Notes: generated from the sequence alone by a model not told the origin. Positions 45,191 through 56,560 are shown, counted from the first letter of the stretch. The stretch is 64,000 nt of DNA from Chinchilla lanigera (GCF_000276665.1 NW_004955475.1:8600307-8664306); one strand, 5' to 3'. Program-made: numbers and translations.

Positions 45191-45699
45191 ACATCTGCCT
45201 CAGCCCTAGGTCACCATGGCGCCCAGCCAGGGATGTTGAATGTACTTGTTGTTTTAAATGACTTCATCTCCCAGTCCAGGGTACCAACAGCAATTGCAAA
45301 TAAGAAGTCAAAACCTTTGCCACAACTCTGAAAATCATGGAAGCTGAGAGGCTGACAAGTAAAGCATCTATTTTTCCAGAATGGGGAAAAGTATTTTGGT
45401 GATACTGGGCCGTTTTTCTAGGTCTGGAATCTTGACCAAATTTTCAAAAGAAGCATTAAGTTGCTGGTTGTCAGGAAATCTCCAAGGGAAGCTGGGAGCA
45501 CCGAGAATCAGTGCATGCACTGAGAACAGTTGGGACCAGTTAGACCTCATTTTGTTTTGTGATGATGTTGGTCCCTGGAGTTCACCAGAGCTTCGAACAA
45601 GGACACCTGCACTGTCTTTGTGAATAAGATGAAGAACTACAGGCTAGAGAAGGTCAGATGAGGTGAGTTAGTCACTGAATAATTGAACTTAAAGAGCTC
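45191..45699. other. Unassigned stretch
   Basis: No clear repeat or gene. The right part may already belong to the L3/CR1 fragment that follows. Confidence 0.3.
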
Positions 45700-46290
45700 T
45701 GATTGATGCCAACCAGGAAGGAACTATTTAACAGCTACCACAGGGCCCTGGGTCTTGACACCATCCTGCACACCAAGGTCATTAGTGATCGAGAGGACAC
45801 AGAGACCACCAGATCCCCAGAGATCCAGAGCTGTAAGGAACAACCAATACGTTGAATTAGAAAATGAAAAAAAAAAAAATCAACAGGCTAGAACCAGGGG
45901 CCCAAATCAGTGAATCAGGTTGAATAGGACTAAATGTAAAGTCTTGCTTGGAGAGTCAAAGCCAGACTGTACAAATACAGGCTGGGGAGACACTGCTTCA
46001 TGGCCACATGTGTGAAAAAGACCAGGGGCTTTGAGTTGACTGCAAGTTTCACAGAAGCCAACAGCTTGACACTGTGGCTAAAAAGAATGAAACCTCAGGT
46101 TGTATGAATAGAAATACAGTTCCCAGATGCAGGGAGGTAATAGCTCTACTGTACTCCTATGCATCCATAGCAACTGGAATATGGGGCCGTCCCATATTCG
46201 CCGAGGCACATTGATAAACTGCCAGGGAAAGTCACCCACACCGAGGAAAATGGTAGGGGAATCAGGAACCATTTCCCCCATCCATGGGGA
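45700..46290 (+). repeat. L3/CR1 LINE fragment (end of the RT gene)
   Basis: Seen in order: 'tcaacaggctagaaccaggg', 'gactaaatgtaaagtcttgc', 'gtacaaatacaggctgggg', 'gtgtgaaaaagaccagggg', 'gggaggtaatagctctactg', 'cacattgataaactgccagg'. These match the 3' part of mammalian L3/CR1 from memory of the family. The reverse-transcriptase frame is destroyed by stops and indels. Confidence 0.7.
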
Positions 46291-46334
46291 CTTGGGAGCC
46301 TCACCCTAAAGTAGCCACATTCTGCAGAGACCCA

Positions 46335-46510
46335 ATCACACTGAGTGCTTACTCAGTGCTAGGCACTTCATGGAGGGCTTTACCCATGTGGAATCCCCAC
46401 AAGGACCCTAAGGGGAGGCATTCTCGCTCTCATTTGACTCAGAGAAGCGACGACTTGCATGGCCATCATCTAGCAAGTGGCAGCACCAACACCTAGCCCA
46501 GATCTGTTTG
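46335..46510 (-). repeat. MIR SINE
   Basis: Contains 'actgagtgcttactcagtgc', 'taggcacttcatggagggct', 'catctagcaagtggcagcac'. Confidence 0.8.
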
Positions 46511-47757
46511 CCTCCAAAGTCAATACTTTTGTCCAAATAGCTGAGGGCCAACATGAGGCAGAGGGAACAAGGGTGGTGTGTATAGTCCAAGAAGACATAT
46601 CTGGGATCTGTGGATGGAAACCACTGGAAAGTATGATTTCAGCTCAGTATATACACAGTGTTTGTGGGTTTTTGCTTTGTTTCATTTTGTTTTGCTTTAA
46701 CGTTTTATTCCAGAAAATCTCAATTATATATAGACAGAATAGTTTCAGGGGCCCCCATGTGTGTATTCCTTATCCAGATCCAACAAATGCAAACTCATGG
46801 CCAATCTTATTTCACCCCCTCCTCCCACTACTCCTTGTCCAAGGATTGCTGTGAAGCAAATTCCAGGAATCTTACCAGTATGTATGCAGGTGGCAAGTTC
46901 AACAGCCCTGTCCTGAGCCAGAATGGACATCCAGGAGAGGTGGGAGGGAGCTCCTTGTCATTGGAGAGCAATAAGTATCCTTGAGGCCCTTCTCCATTCA
47001 TAGAACTAGAGAATGGCCAGGCCAGTTTCCTCTTCCTTAGAAAGTAACTGAATGGATGGAGTGCAAGTCAAGGAGCAGAAGCCAGTGCTACTATCTGGGC
47101 AAAGAAGACTATTAAAGCGCTCAAGATTTTCCCCAGAGGTAAAAGCTAGGGAGTCCCCTATGCTCCTCAGGCTGGAATCAGCACTGCCCTACCCCTGGTA
47201 CTGAGGTTTTGCTCAGAAAGAAAGAGGCACGTATTTTCCCACCCCACCAAACGCACATGCACACTCACTTACTTGCCCTCAAACACACATTTTCACCTAC
47301 CCTGTGAGATCTTTAGAAGGCAGGAAGGCATGTCCTAGGCCGCCTTTCACACCTTGCCCTGGAGCATGGCATGAGTCACCTCCTTACTGTGGACATGTGT
47401 GCACAGGTCTGGATGGGAGGCGTGAGAGCAAGCAGACTTCAAGGCTTCAGGGGCCACCAACCCCTAGGCCTCAGCCACTCTTCTAACAGGTATCTCCCGC
47501 TGGATCTGCCTGCTACCCCCTAATGCTCTTTCTGGGTGCCCCTTCTTTATCAGCCCCCTCATGGCTTTCAGTGGGGATGGCTAGAGGCAGAGATGCAATG
47601 GGCACAGGGCTCACACCAACCAGTATAACAGTGCTTGACCTATTTCAGGCCCACAATGCCTTCAACCTCGGCAGGGCCCTGGCCCTGACTTGAATAGAGT
47701 CCCCCACACATAGCAACAACCCCAGACATATAGGCTGGTTGAGGTGGGTCTCAAATG
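46511..47757. other. Unique noncoding stretch
   Basis: 46660-46870 is AT-rich, possibly an old unclassified repeat. No gene or promoter is seen. Confidence 0.4.
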
Positions 47758-47766
47758 CATATGTCT

Positions 47767-47876
47767 ATCTTGTTTGTTGTTTGTTTGTTTGTTTTTCAGG
47801 TACTGGGAATTGAACTCACAACCTTGTGCTTGCCAGGCAGGCGCTGTGCCCCGGAGCTGAATCCACAGCCGCCGCA
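47767..47876 (-). repeat. ID SINE
   Basis: A TTTG tail, then 'ggtactgggaattgaactca', 'caaccttgtgcttgccaggc', 'gagctgaatccacagccgcc'. It is close to the gap-flanked copy at 29976-30056. Confidence 0.88.
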
Positions 47877-47965
47877 CATATCTGTCTATGTTAGTTTATC
47901 AGCCATTGACTTAAAGACAGGGATCAGCTTCTTCAGAGGAGAATCCATGGTGGTTAGCTTAGTTC

Positions 47966-48149
47966 TGTTTTGTTGTGGTACTGGGGGTTGAATCCAGGGA
48001 TGCTGAGCTATACCCCCAGCCCTTTCGATTTTTTCAGTTTGAGGTGGGGTCTTGCTACATTGCCTATGAGTTCGTGTGCCCAAACTCATGATCCTCCCTC
48101 AGCCTCTTGAGTAGCTAGGAATACAGGCATGCACCACTGTGCCTGGTAT
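47966..48149 (-). repeat. B1-dID SINE
   Basis: Reverse ID ('ggtactgggggttgaatcca', 'gctatacccccagccctttc') then reverse B1 ('gtggggtcttgctacattgc', 'gatcctccctcagcctcttg'). Confidence 0.9.
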
Positions 48150-48151
48150 AA

Positions 48152-48214
48152 GTAGGCTTTTAAGCTATATCCCCGAACTATCTGACCTAGACTCACAGGA
48201 AGGTAGGCTTTTAA
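48152..48214. repeat. 12-bp direct repeat pair
   Basis: GTAGGCTTTTAA occurs at 48152-48163 and 48203-48214 and encloses a 39-bp unassigned segment immediately after the B1-dID. Confidence 0.7.
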
Positions 48215-48389
48215 ATAAGTAAAGAAATGGTAGTGCAGAAGATGACAGTGGGTAGAAATTATATGACTGGTAATATTGATGGTGGTTGTTGATAAAAGTG
48301 GTAGAATGAATGTTAAAATCATTGCACATGATGACAGTAATGATGGCTTTTAAATTAGTGATAGTGGTGATGGAGGTGGCCGTGGTGAC

Positions 48390-48500
48390 AATGAGGAGAG
48401 TCACTTCCTGACTTTGTGCCCTTCCTCAAGTCCCTGCACTTTCCTGCACCTTTATTTACTCATTGGGAAAAAGGGCTAATAATCTGTATTTTACAAAAGA
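48390..48500 (+). repeat. MIR-like fragment
   Basis: Contains 'cctgactttgtgcccttcct', 'caagtccctgcactttcctg', 'gggaaaaagggctaataatc'. 48220-48390 before it is a degenerate GGT/GAT-rich run. Confidence 0.55.
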
Positions 48501-49829
48501 TTCTGTCATTATTTCTCCACCGTGCCTCTCACTATTCCCACTGTTACTAGCAGTTCTTCCTTCCTTTGAACCTCACCAGAAGCTTCAGCCTTCCCCAACA
48601 CCTTATCCACTCCATGCACCACAATATTCTTGTGGAGACAGAGTGTCCTCATCTTACCACCAGTTGACCCAATTCTCTGGGAAACCTCTAGGGTAGGCTC
48701 TGGACAATAGGGAGGGCCCCAGAATGCCAAAGGCAGGTGATCCCTGCAGCCAAGGGAGATAAAAATGGCTCTGCCCCCATGGCCTTAAGCAGATGTGGCA
48801 GGACAGCCAAGGAAAGGACACCAGGTAGTGTCTCCCTGAGCTACAGTGTTCTAACAAGCCCCTCCATTGAATGCAGAGGACCTGCTGTCTGCAGATGTCT
48901 CTTGTACTGTTACTGAGAATGCCTGTTCTCTAACTTAGCATGCATATTATCATGTGTGTCTGGGTATGTGCTGTCTTTTCAATTGACTGCAAGACCCCCA
49001 GAGCAGGGGGCACCCCTTCATTTGTTCTGTCCCCTTTGAGCACAGGGCCATGCACCTGGCAGGCTTCAGGCCCACCTGGTTCTTGCTTTCATGGCTGAGC
49101 TGATGTTTGGGGTCCTTTGGAAAAGGATAAAGTTTCCAAATGCCTCTTAGTCTCTGGGTCTCGAGGCCAAGGGGCTTTCTTGACCCTTTGGCGACTGTCT
49201 TCTTGGTTATTTGTTCCTCTCAGAAAATCTGTCCAGGACCCTGAGCTGAGGTCTCTGAGTCTCTTGGGTACATCTCTGTACTACTGTCTCTGTGAGCGGA
49301 TGTCTTCCAGTGTCAGGGAAATGAGGGTGGGGCCAACACAAACATTACAGCTGAATAGAATCTTTGTAGCCTAATGATTTTGGAAAACGATTTGCATGGC
49401 AGGCTTATTATTCAGAGGATGGGAACCAGCTGTTCCCCTTCTCCCTGACAGCAGGATAAGAAGGAGCAGGCCAGAGCTACAGTTGGAGAGACTAAGGTTT
49501 CTGATCGAGGGAGGCCCATGACGCAGGGACCTGAGGCCTAGATTTGGGGATGCAGCATCCTTGCAAGAAAGCTGTCAAAGTGGGTCACCTTCCATTCCAG
49601 TTCAATCTGGGCAAAGAGTTCTTCTCCCTCAAATCAAGAGGATGGACAAGATGATCCTAAGGGGCTCACAGAACAAGAAGCCCCAAGGCAAGCAGCCATG
49701 GGCAAGACCTGAACAGAGAGCAGGAAGTAGACGTGTCTTGTGAAGTCCTAGGACAGAGATTTGAGATTCCTTGGGCTAGAAGCTCTAAGAGACTGTAGGT
49801 GGCCACAGGGTGAACTGTTCCTCATCAAA
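48501..49829. other. Unique noncoding stretch
   Basis: 49370-49450 includes an exact octamer ATTTGCAT (49390-49397) in non-repeat DNA ('ggcaggcttattattcagag'). No exon is recognised. Confidence 0.4.
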
Positions 49830-49834
49830 GACTA

Positions 49835-50065
49835 ACTGTAGATCAGGACTGGTGCCAGGCGTTTCTGCATCTATTTGTCTCATTCATCCCTCAAGGCAAG
49901 ACTTTGAGGCAAAGGGGTCATTGTTGATGCAGAACTTAAGGCTCATTCCGAAAGGTGAAATGCCTCGTCCCGGGTCACATGCTCATAGAAAATGGCAGGG
50001 CCAGGGTTTGAACTTGACTCTGACTCCTAAATCATTAAGTGCTCTTTCCACTACTCCAGAAATCT
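49835..50065 (-). repeat. MIR SINE
   Basis: Contains 'cgtcccgggtcacatgctca', 'gcagggccagggtttgaact', 'gtgctctttccactactcca'. Confidence 0.85.
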
Positions 50066-51184
50066 TAGTATCCAACAAGACCAATGAGAAGCTGGGCCAC
50101 CGTTACTGGCCAAGGAAGTGAGGAAAGAGGGCGGTACCAATAGGCTTGTCGGGGAGCCAGGCTGGTGAATCAGGCCAGTCCATCACAGGTGAAGTTGCTC
50201 AGAACCAAAACACGCTTAGCCCTTGACGCCCACGCTTGGGCACCAGGCTGGCTGTGGGCAGCCTCTATGATAGAGCCCTTTTTGGCTCCAAAGAGAGCAG
50301 GTGTCAGGGCTCTGGGCTCAGGACTCAGTGAAAGTGGGTCTGGCCTCATTGAAGGTGAAAGTCTACTCAGTCACTCTGCCAGTACTAAGGTAGTCCCTCC
50401 TTACCCTGCCCAAGCTATTGACAGGCTAAAACAACAGAATGTATGAGCTAGAGCCCAAGGACGACACCATGCTTCCGGGCAGTCAGTAAGCATTACAGTC
50501 TCCATGACCAAGTGAAGGTCAATACAGTGAGGTGATCTGCACTCTCAGGAATTTGGGGTGTGAAACTAGAAATCCATAGGACCTGGGCTAGCACAGTCTC
50601 GAACCCCCTTCTTCTTTAAGTGGCCTCTGCTTCCTTCCGGAAGCTGCCAACGGTGGGCTCAGCTCTCTTCTTACTCCTCAACCACCCCATCTGCTCCATC
50701 CCTACCTACCTAGGAAGCTGTGCCCAGCATCTCTCCTTCCTTCCAGCTCTCCCTATAATAGACCTATGGTCCTTTTGCGTGCTAAAGACCTTAAGGTTAC
50801 TCTGGACAGAGAAATAAGTGGCAAGTGAAGGAGGAACTGTTATTAGAGTAACAACCAAAGGGAAGCCTCGAAAAGTTAGGAGAGTAGAGTTCCAGTCGCC
50901 CTTGACATTCATTGACTTAAAAATGGGGTGGAAGCAGCTATTCTCATAGACCTTTCCCAGAATTCTTTTCTTACAGGGTCCCAACATTGCTTATAACTTG
51001 ATTCTTTTATACCTCGGTTTGAGATTCTCTATTCCCCGGTAAGGCACCCTCATGATCAGCTCCAGCCCCCAACATTGGTCACCATCAGTCATCCCCTAGA
51101 GGGAGCACAGACCCTCTCAGGGCAGAATTAACAGACATCATGATTAACATCATTCAAGTTGAATCAGACTCGAGTGGGCCATTT
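50066..51184. other. Unique noncoding stretch
   Basis: An exact octamer ATGCAAAT follows at 51185-51192. Nothing else is recognised. Confidence 0.4.
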
Positions 51185-51192
51185 ATGCAAAT

Positions 51193-51470
51193 CCTGAAAC
51201 GTCAGTACTAGGAAGAAGCTTATGGATCGTATAGGTCAGTGGCAGCCAACCTACAGTACTCGTGCTGCAGCGGGCTGTTTGTACCATTGAAAGCTCTAAA
51301 AGGTTTGGCGTCACTGATCTAGGCCATCCTCATCCCTACCCTTTAGGAAAGCAAGGAAGGAAACTGAAGCCCAGAGAAGGGAAGAGATATCCCCAAGGTT
51401 ATACAATGGGTAAAATGCTGAGCCAGGACCAGAGGCCACACACCCTGAGAGCTCTAGCCAAGTTTGCTTT
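51193..51470 (-). repeat. MIR-like old SINE, host of a MITE
   Basis: 'ctaggaagaagcttatggat' on the left and 'ctaggccatcctcatcccta', 'gaaactgaagcccagagaag', 'caaggttatacaatgggtaa' on the right form one MIR-like unit when the segment 51237-51316 is skipped. Confidence 0.6.
51237..51316. mobile_element. hAT-type MITE, 80 bp
   Basis: The 5' end CAGTGGCAGCCAACCT and the inverted 3' end CAGTGACGCCAAACCT match at 12 of 16 positions and carry the CAGTG start common to hAT elements. Flanks GTATAGGT (51229-51236) and ATCTAGGC (51317-51324) are an 8-bp target duplication, five of eight still identical. No coding capacity. It interrupts an older SINE. Confidence 0.7.
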
Positions 51471-51654
51471 TTATATCCAACCTTGAGTTTAAGATTTGGG
51501 GTTCCTTTGGTCTGGGCTTCTGAAAGAAAGCCATCCAGGGGCATTAGAGCCAACTCCACCTGCTTTACATAGGGGGTTTCCGAGGAGGGTTGCCCCTAGC
51601 TAAGGAGCAGCTTAAACAGTCCCTCCAGTCTCCAAAGAAGGAATTCCCCCTCCT

Positions 51655-51850
51655 CTGTTGACCTACTATGTGCAAAATATTCTCACATCATTTATTTTCT
51701 TTCATCTTCATGACAATACCATCTAGGAAGAAGGTAGCATGATTATCATTATTTTGCAGAAACTGTGTCAGAACACTAAGGGAACTTAGATAAGGTCACC
51801 TAGCTAGGAAGTGATGTTCTGGGATGATGTTTTGGATGCCTGTACCCTGT
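51655..51850 (-). repeat. MIR SINE
   Basis: Contains 'gacctactatgtgcaaaata', 'ttcatcttcatgacaatacc', 'ggtcacctagctaggaagtg'. Confidence 0.8.
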
Positions 51851-52589
51851 GACCTACATCCTCCTACCATGCAGGGCTGCACAGAGCTGTCCCAGCTAGG
51901 TCCCAGCTCTGGCCCAGGGCCCTTCCCCTCCAGGCCACCTCTGGTTCATCAAGCTTAGCCTGGACAGGAGCAGCTCTTGAGGGATCCATAGGATAGTGCT
52001 ACAGGGAACACACAGGCTCTGACTCGGCCACCACTGAGGACTCTGAGGAGTTCGGAGGCAGCTCTGAGCAGACTGTGGATCAGGCGGGTATGGGGGCCAG
52101 TGCACAAGTCTTTCCTGGACGTGCTTCTGAATGTGCATGCATGATTTGCGCACAATGGCCAGGCGTCTAAGTCAATTTACAATTGTGCATGAGACACTGG
52201 CTCTGTTCAGGTGTCTGAGTGTAAGATTTGGAGTTCCTCTGGTCTGTGTCCAGTTGCTGTGCCAGAGGGACATACTCATTAGGGTGTCTTTCCACCTGTG
52301 CATCTGGAAGACAGTCTCCACCACACATGACGGGGTGTAGGGCTATCTGTGATGGCATGTATATACAGAGCACACACATGAGTGTGTCCTCACATGTACC
52401 TGGGCCTGGTTGCACCTGAGCATCTAAAGGTGCTTGAACATGTGGACCTCCACGTATACTCAGACCCCATCTCTGTCTCCACCAATGAGTCCAAGTAATC
52501 TGACATCCCCTGTGGTCCCTGTGGCCCAGCCCCTGCTGAGGAATCAGGACCCATCAGGTGCGAGCATCCCTGTTACACTCTGCCAAGTG
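51851..52589. other. Unique noncoding stretch
   Basis: No repeat or exon is recognised. Confidence 0.4.
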
Positions 52590-52730
52590 CACTAATCCCC
52601 CTGGGGAAGTGATTACCAACAACCATACACAGCCGGAGTTGCTTAATCACTCTTAAGAAATTTCTTTATAATCTCAGTAAATTACTTTAATTACTTGCAA
52701 CTACCAATTAGTGCTTGAAGGTTTCCCTTC
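52590..52730. promoter_or_regulatory. Conserved-looking noncoding element
   Basis: An AT-rich block between GC-rich flanks holds several homeodomain-type cores: 'gttgcttaatcactcttaag', 'tactttaattacttgcaact', 'accaattagtgcttgaag'. It has no repeat signature. It resembles deeply conserved developmental enhancers in style; conservation itself was not tested. Confidence 0.3.
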
Positions 52731-53229
52731 CAGAGAAACAAGCCTCCCCCTCTGGACTTCCAGTCCCTTCCTCCTCTCAAGGAGGGTTGCTCACCTTGCA
52801 GTCCCTCCTCCCAGGCGCCAGACAGCTCCCTCCTCTGTCCACAGGGCCCAGACACAGTGGCCCGACTCCTGGCTTGGCTTCAAGAGGGCTCAGTTCACCG
52901 TTGGCCTCCAAGGCCTCCTTGCCAACCTCAGACCCAACGCCTAAGTGGAGAGGGTTAGTGAGTGTGGTGGCTGGAACATCAGCAGGTCCCAGCCCAGCCT
53001 GCTGAACTCACTCTCACAACCCTGGATCAGTTGTGATCTTATTCCCAGTTCTGCTGCCTATGGTCAGAACATCCCCTCTCTGGGCCTCCTTCCTTCCCAC
53101 CTCTTTACAGTGGGCTGGAATGGAGGAAGACTAGCTTCTGCTGAAACTAGAAGTGTTGGCCCCACCTGGCTTGTACCCTCAGCTTAGGACCCCTGGAAGC
53201 TCTCAGAGAAAAAGCAGCATGAGGAAGGG
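52731..53229. other. Unique noncoding stretch
   Basis: GC-rich. A diverged MIR-like piece may lie at 53020-53115 ('cccctctctgggcctccttc'). Confidence 0.35.
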
Positions 53230-53400
53230 AACACACTGGCTCTGGTTAGAATCCTGGTTCTGCTTAACTTAGCCACATGACCTGGGTATGTCACTTCCAT
53301 AGGCTAAGCTTCAGTTTCCGTATCTGTACATGAGGAAGATGATGCTGACTTTATACTTTACTGCAAAAGTTAAACTCCCAAGCACAGAAGGAGCATCAGT
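53230..53400 (+). repeat. MIR SINE
   Basis: Contains 'ggttagaatcctggttctgc', 'agccacatgacctgggtatg', 'cttcagtttccgtatctgta'. Confidence 0.85.
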
Positions 53401-54059
53401 TATACAGGGGACACAGAGAAACAGGACCCTGTCACCACCTTCAGGTAGAGGAGATAGAACACGTGTGGAGATCACTGAAACAAAAGGAGAATTGTGGTGT
53501 TTTCCCTAAGAAGGCAACACATAAAGTGTTAGGGCAGTCAGAAAAACAAAAGCGGAAAAGGTAGGGTTATTGGAAGAGCCTGTCTCATTTTGCGTTCAAC
53601 TTACCACCTAATACCTCTTGGTCCCTCCCTGTGTTCCCCGAGGAGCATCTTCGTGTGGCATGGTCACATAGGAAGTTACCCCCACCATGGGTCTGTTCTG
53701 GGTCATTTGGGTGCCATTGTGTGTGCTTGTCTGCAGACGCATATGCACATGCATATATAGAGATGAATGTGCTATGTATGGACAAGACTTTTGAGGAAGA
53801 AAAAGGGTATGTGAAGATAAGGCAAAAAAAAGGTGCCAGAGAACAAGGCCCCCACCTACCTTCTGCTGCTCTTCTCACATTTTCCTGGTTCTGGGTAGCA
53901 GCCTGTGCTCATAGAGTTCAAGGGACTGGCTGCCTACTGCCCCCAAGGCCCTCTCTTCTGCTCAGGCCTCTCATCCCTGGGACAGCTCCCTAATACTTTT
54001 CATTCCTTCCCATTGTTATTTGGACGTGCCATTCCTAGGGTACTTATTCCTCCTCTGTG
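53401..54059. other. Unique noncoding stretch
   Basis: A 120-codon plus frame (53631-53993) has no recognised content. No repeat is seen. Confidence 0.4.
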
Positions 54060-54129
54060 CCATTAAGTCAGTCCCATAGTTCTGACACCTCCATGCTATC
54101 AATATCTCTGTTTTAAAGATGAGAAAAGC

Positions 54130-54298
54130 AAACCAGGTGTGGTGGAGCACACCTGTAATCCCAGCACTCGGGAGGCTGAGGCAGGAGGATCGTTGTGAGC
54201 TCGAGGCCAGGCTGGGCTACAAAGTGAGCTCAAGGCCAACCTGAACTGCATAGCGAGACCCTGTCTCAAAAAGACAAAAAAATTAATTAATTAATTAA
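54130..54298 (+). repeat. B1 SINE with a perfect 17-bp target duplication
   Basis: B1 body from 'aaccaggtgtggtggagcac' to 'gagaccctgtctcaaaaaga', tail (AATT)n. The internal pair 'tcgaggccaggctgggctac' and 'tcaaggccaacctgaactgc' is the duplication typical of B1. TTAAAGATGAGAAAAGC occurs at 54113-54129 and 54299-54315. Confidence 0.95.
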
Positions 54299-54315
54299 TT
54301 AAAGATGAGAAAAGC

Positions 54316-54391
54316 GGGGCACTGTAGCACAAGCAAGTTTGAGGCCAGCCTGGGCAACTTAGCACGACTCAATCTAAAAAAAAAAAAAAAA
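54316..54391 (+). repeat. Older truncated B1 fragment
   Basis: Contains 'gggcactgtagcacaagcaa', 'gtttgaggccagcctgggca', 'gactcaatct' and an A17 tail. It lacks the 5' half. The young B1 inserted at its left edge. Confidence 0.75.
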
Positions 54392-54440
54392 ATTTACAGA
54401 TGAGGAAACTGAGGAAGGAAGGAAATGTGACTTAATCCCC

Positions 54441-55549
54441 CCAAAACTGTGTTTGAAGAGAAGCTTTTCCCTCCCTAGTTCCTCCACATGGCTTGGCCTT
54501 TAGGGTTCCCAGCAGCCACAGGAGGAGTGGGAGAGGAGTTAAAAGGGGGGCCACTTCTTTGCCTGGGAGCCTGTGCACACTTGGGTCCAAGCTCCACACC
54601 CTTTCTCCAGACTTTGGTTTCACAGCCCTCCCCCTTTTCTTGCTCCGAGGAGCTGAGGGAATCAGCAGCCTCCTGGGCAGGCAGTAGGGACGGGAGGGTT
54701 AATTAACTGCTTCCCAAAAAGCTTTGAAGATGAAGGCTCCTCCAAAAGGGGGGGCAGGCTGGTTTGCAGGGAAGCAGAGCTGCCAATGAGTTGGGGTGCC
54801 AAGTTGTTATTAAGGAAGAATCTCCAGCTTCTGGCCTCCACTCCACCCACCCCTCTGCCAGGTGCCGCCAGTGGGCTTTCACTTCGCTAGCTCTCTGGAC
54901 TCCATGCCCTGCCGTGCCTGGGCACGCCTTCTGGAGATGAGCACCCCTGATGGATGGGAGTTGAGCCCCTTGTCTCTGATGTGCAAATGGGGAGAAAGAG
55001 GAGGGACCCCAGGCTGGAGGCAACGTGAGTCCCAGGGCCACATGGAGGAGTGGTGGAGATGTTATCCAAACATTACACCTGTGGACTTGTCCCAGCTGGA
55101 TTTGGAACCAAGCAAGACTGCAGACCTTGGCCTTGGCTTGACCATGCCAGGACTCCTCTGCAATGGGGCTGATTCAGAGGGCCAGAAAGGTGGCTCTTGA
55201 TTCAGCGCCTCACGTCCTTGGAAGGCCAGAACTGGGACCTGAGATGTTTCAGAAGCCAGCTTGCCACAACTCTGCCTTTACACCAGATGGTTCCTTCCCA
55301 CACCAGTCAAATCAGGGACTCCCCTGCACTGAAAGCTTTACCTGGCCTCTGACAAAGTATGTCTCTTTTACCAGGTCAGAGATCAAGGGTGAGCAAGTCC
55401 CTGAAGTGGCAAACGACCATGACAAGGGAAGCTAAGACCCAGGGATCAGAGATAGCCACCCCAGACCAACAAAGCCTTCTGTGGTGAGGGCCTAGATAAT
55501 AGCTGCCTAGGGCCTGATGGGAGGCAGTGTCGACTGCCTCCTCGGTACT
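54441..55549. other. Unique noncoding stretch
   Basis: Includes a 10-bp palindrome GTTAATTAAC (54698-54707, HNF1-like half sites). 54862-55200 is a 112-codon frame without recognisable domain. Confidence 0.4.
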
Positions 55550-55720
55550 GGCTCTGTACCAGGCTCTTTCCTTGTAGCATGTCTTTTACTCTCACCTCAG
55601 CTCTGAAACATGGGCATTTGTACCTCATATGCAAACGAGGAGCTGGAGGCTCGGAGACAGGGTGTGACTTGTCCGTCATTACCTAGCAAGAAGCTGAACC
55701 TGGACTCAAACCTGGGAGTC
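55550..55720 (-). repeat. MIR SINE
   Basis: Contains 'gcaaacgaggagctggaggc', 'gtgacttgtccgtcattacc', 'gaacctggactcaaacctgg'. Confidence 0.8.
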
Positions 55721-55828
55721 AAGCTATGTGGTCCCCTGACCCCTATCCTTGGCCCCTCAGGGTCTCAGCAGCACTCTTCTGGGCCCTGTCTTTTCTCTTC
55801 CACCTCTAGAACTCAACCCACAGCAAAT

Positions 55829-55983
55829 CTCTGAGCCTTCCACTCAGTTAAATCTCCAGCCCTTTTTATTTTATTTTGAGATAGGGTCTTGATAAATAGC
55901 TAAGTTGGCCTTGAACTTGTGATCCTCCTGCCGCAGCTTCCTGAGTAGCTGGGATTACAGGCATATGCCACCATACTTGGCAC
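55829..55983 (-). repeat. B1-dID SINE, ID part truncated
   Basis: 'cactcagttaaatctccagc' is the reverse ID start; then 'gagatagggtcttgataaat', 'gtgatcctcctgccgcagct', 'gctgggattacaggcatatg' is reverse B1. Confidence 0.9.
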
Positions 55984-56299
55984 CAATAACCCATATCAGC
56001 CATGACTCGGAGGGATTAGCAGTTCTCCACACTCCCACTTTGAAATTCTTCCCCTGACTCCCTTGGATCATCACTCATGTGGTAGAAGTAAGAACTGCAT
56101 CCTAAAGAAAAGTTCCTTCCAGTGTTGCTTGACTGAGGCACCAGACCATTGCCAGCAAAGACACGGGTGCCAGGAAATAGGAACACGAGGATGAGTCCCA
56201 ACCTTGCCTCTATTAACTGTGTGAATGTGCTTCCTGTTATAACCCCTACTGCACAGGCTTGCTGGAGGCTCAAATGAGTCAATGGATGTAAACAAACTT

Positions 56300-56560
56300 C
56301 ATAATAATAATTTACTGGGTGCTCCCTGCGTGCCAGGCACCACTGAAAGCACTTTACAGTATTAATTTATTGAAATCTCACAGCAACACTGTGACCCAGA
56401 CACATGCTGTATGGAGATTTTTACATGAGGCCTGAGGAAAACCTGAGGGACACAGTGACTGTAACTTGCCCTAAGTCACAGAGTTAACAGAAGTAGGATT
56501 TAAACCCAGGCGGCCTGGTTCCAGAACCTTCCCCTTAACCACTACGCTGTACTATAAAAC
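56300..56560 (-). repeat. MIR SINE, full length
   Basis: Contains 'tttactgggtgctccctgcg', 'tgccaggcaccactgaaagc', 'aacttgccctaagtcacaga', 'gatttaaacccaggcggcct', 'cttaaccactacgctgtact'. It ends about 130 bp before the CpG island. Confidence 0.92.

Larger units (their letters stand above)
54060..54440 (-). repeat. MIR SINE split by two SINE insertions
   Basis: Left part 'aatatctctgttttaaagat'; right part 'tttacagatgaggaaactga' at about 54392-54415. Both B1 pieces at 54130-54391 sit between them. Confidence 0.65.
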
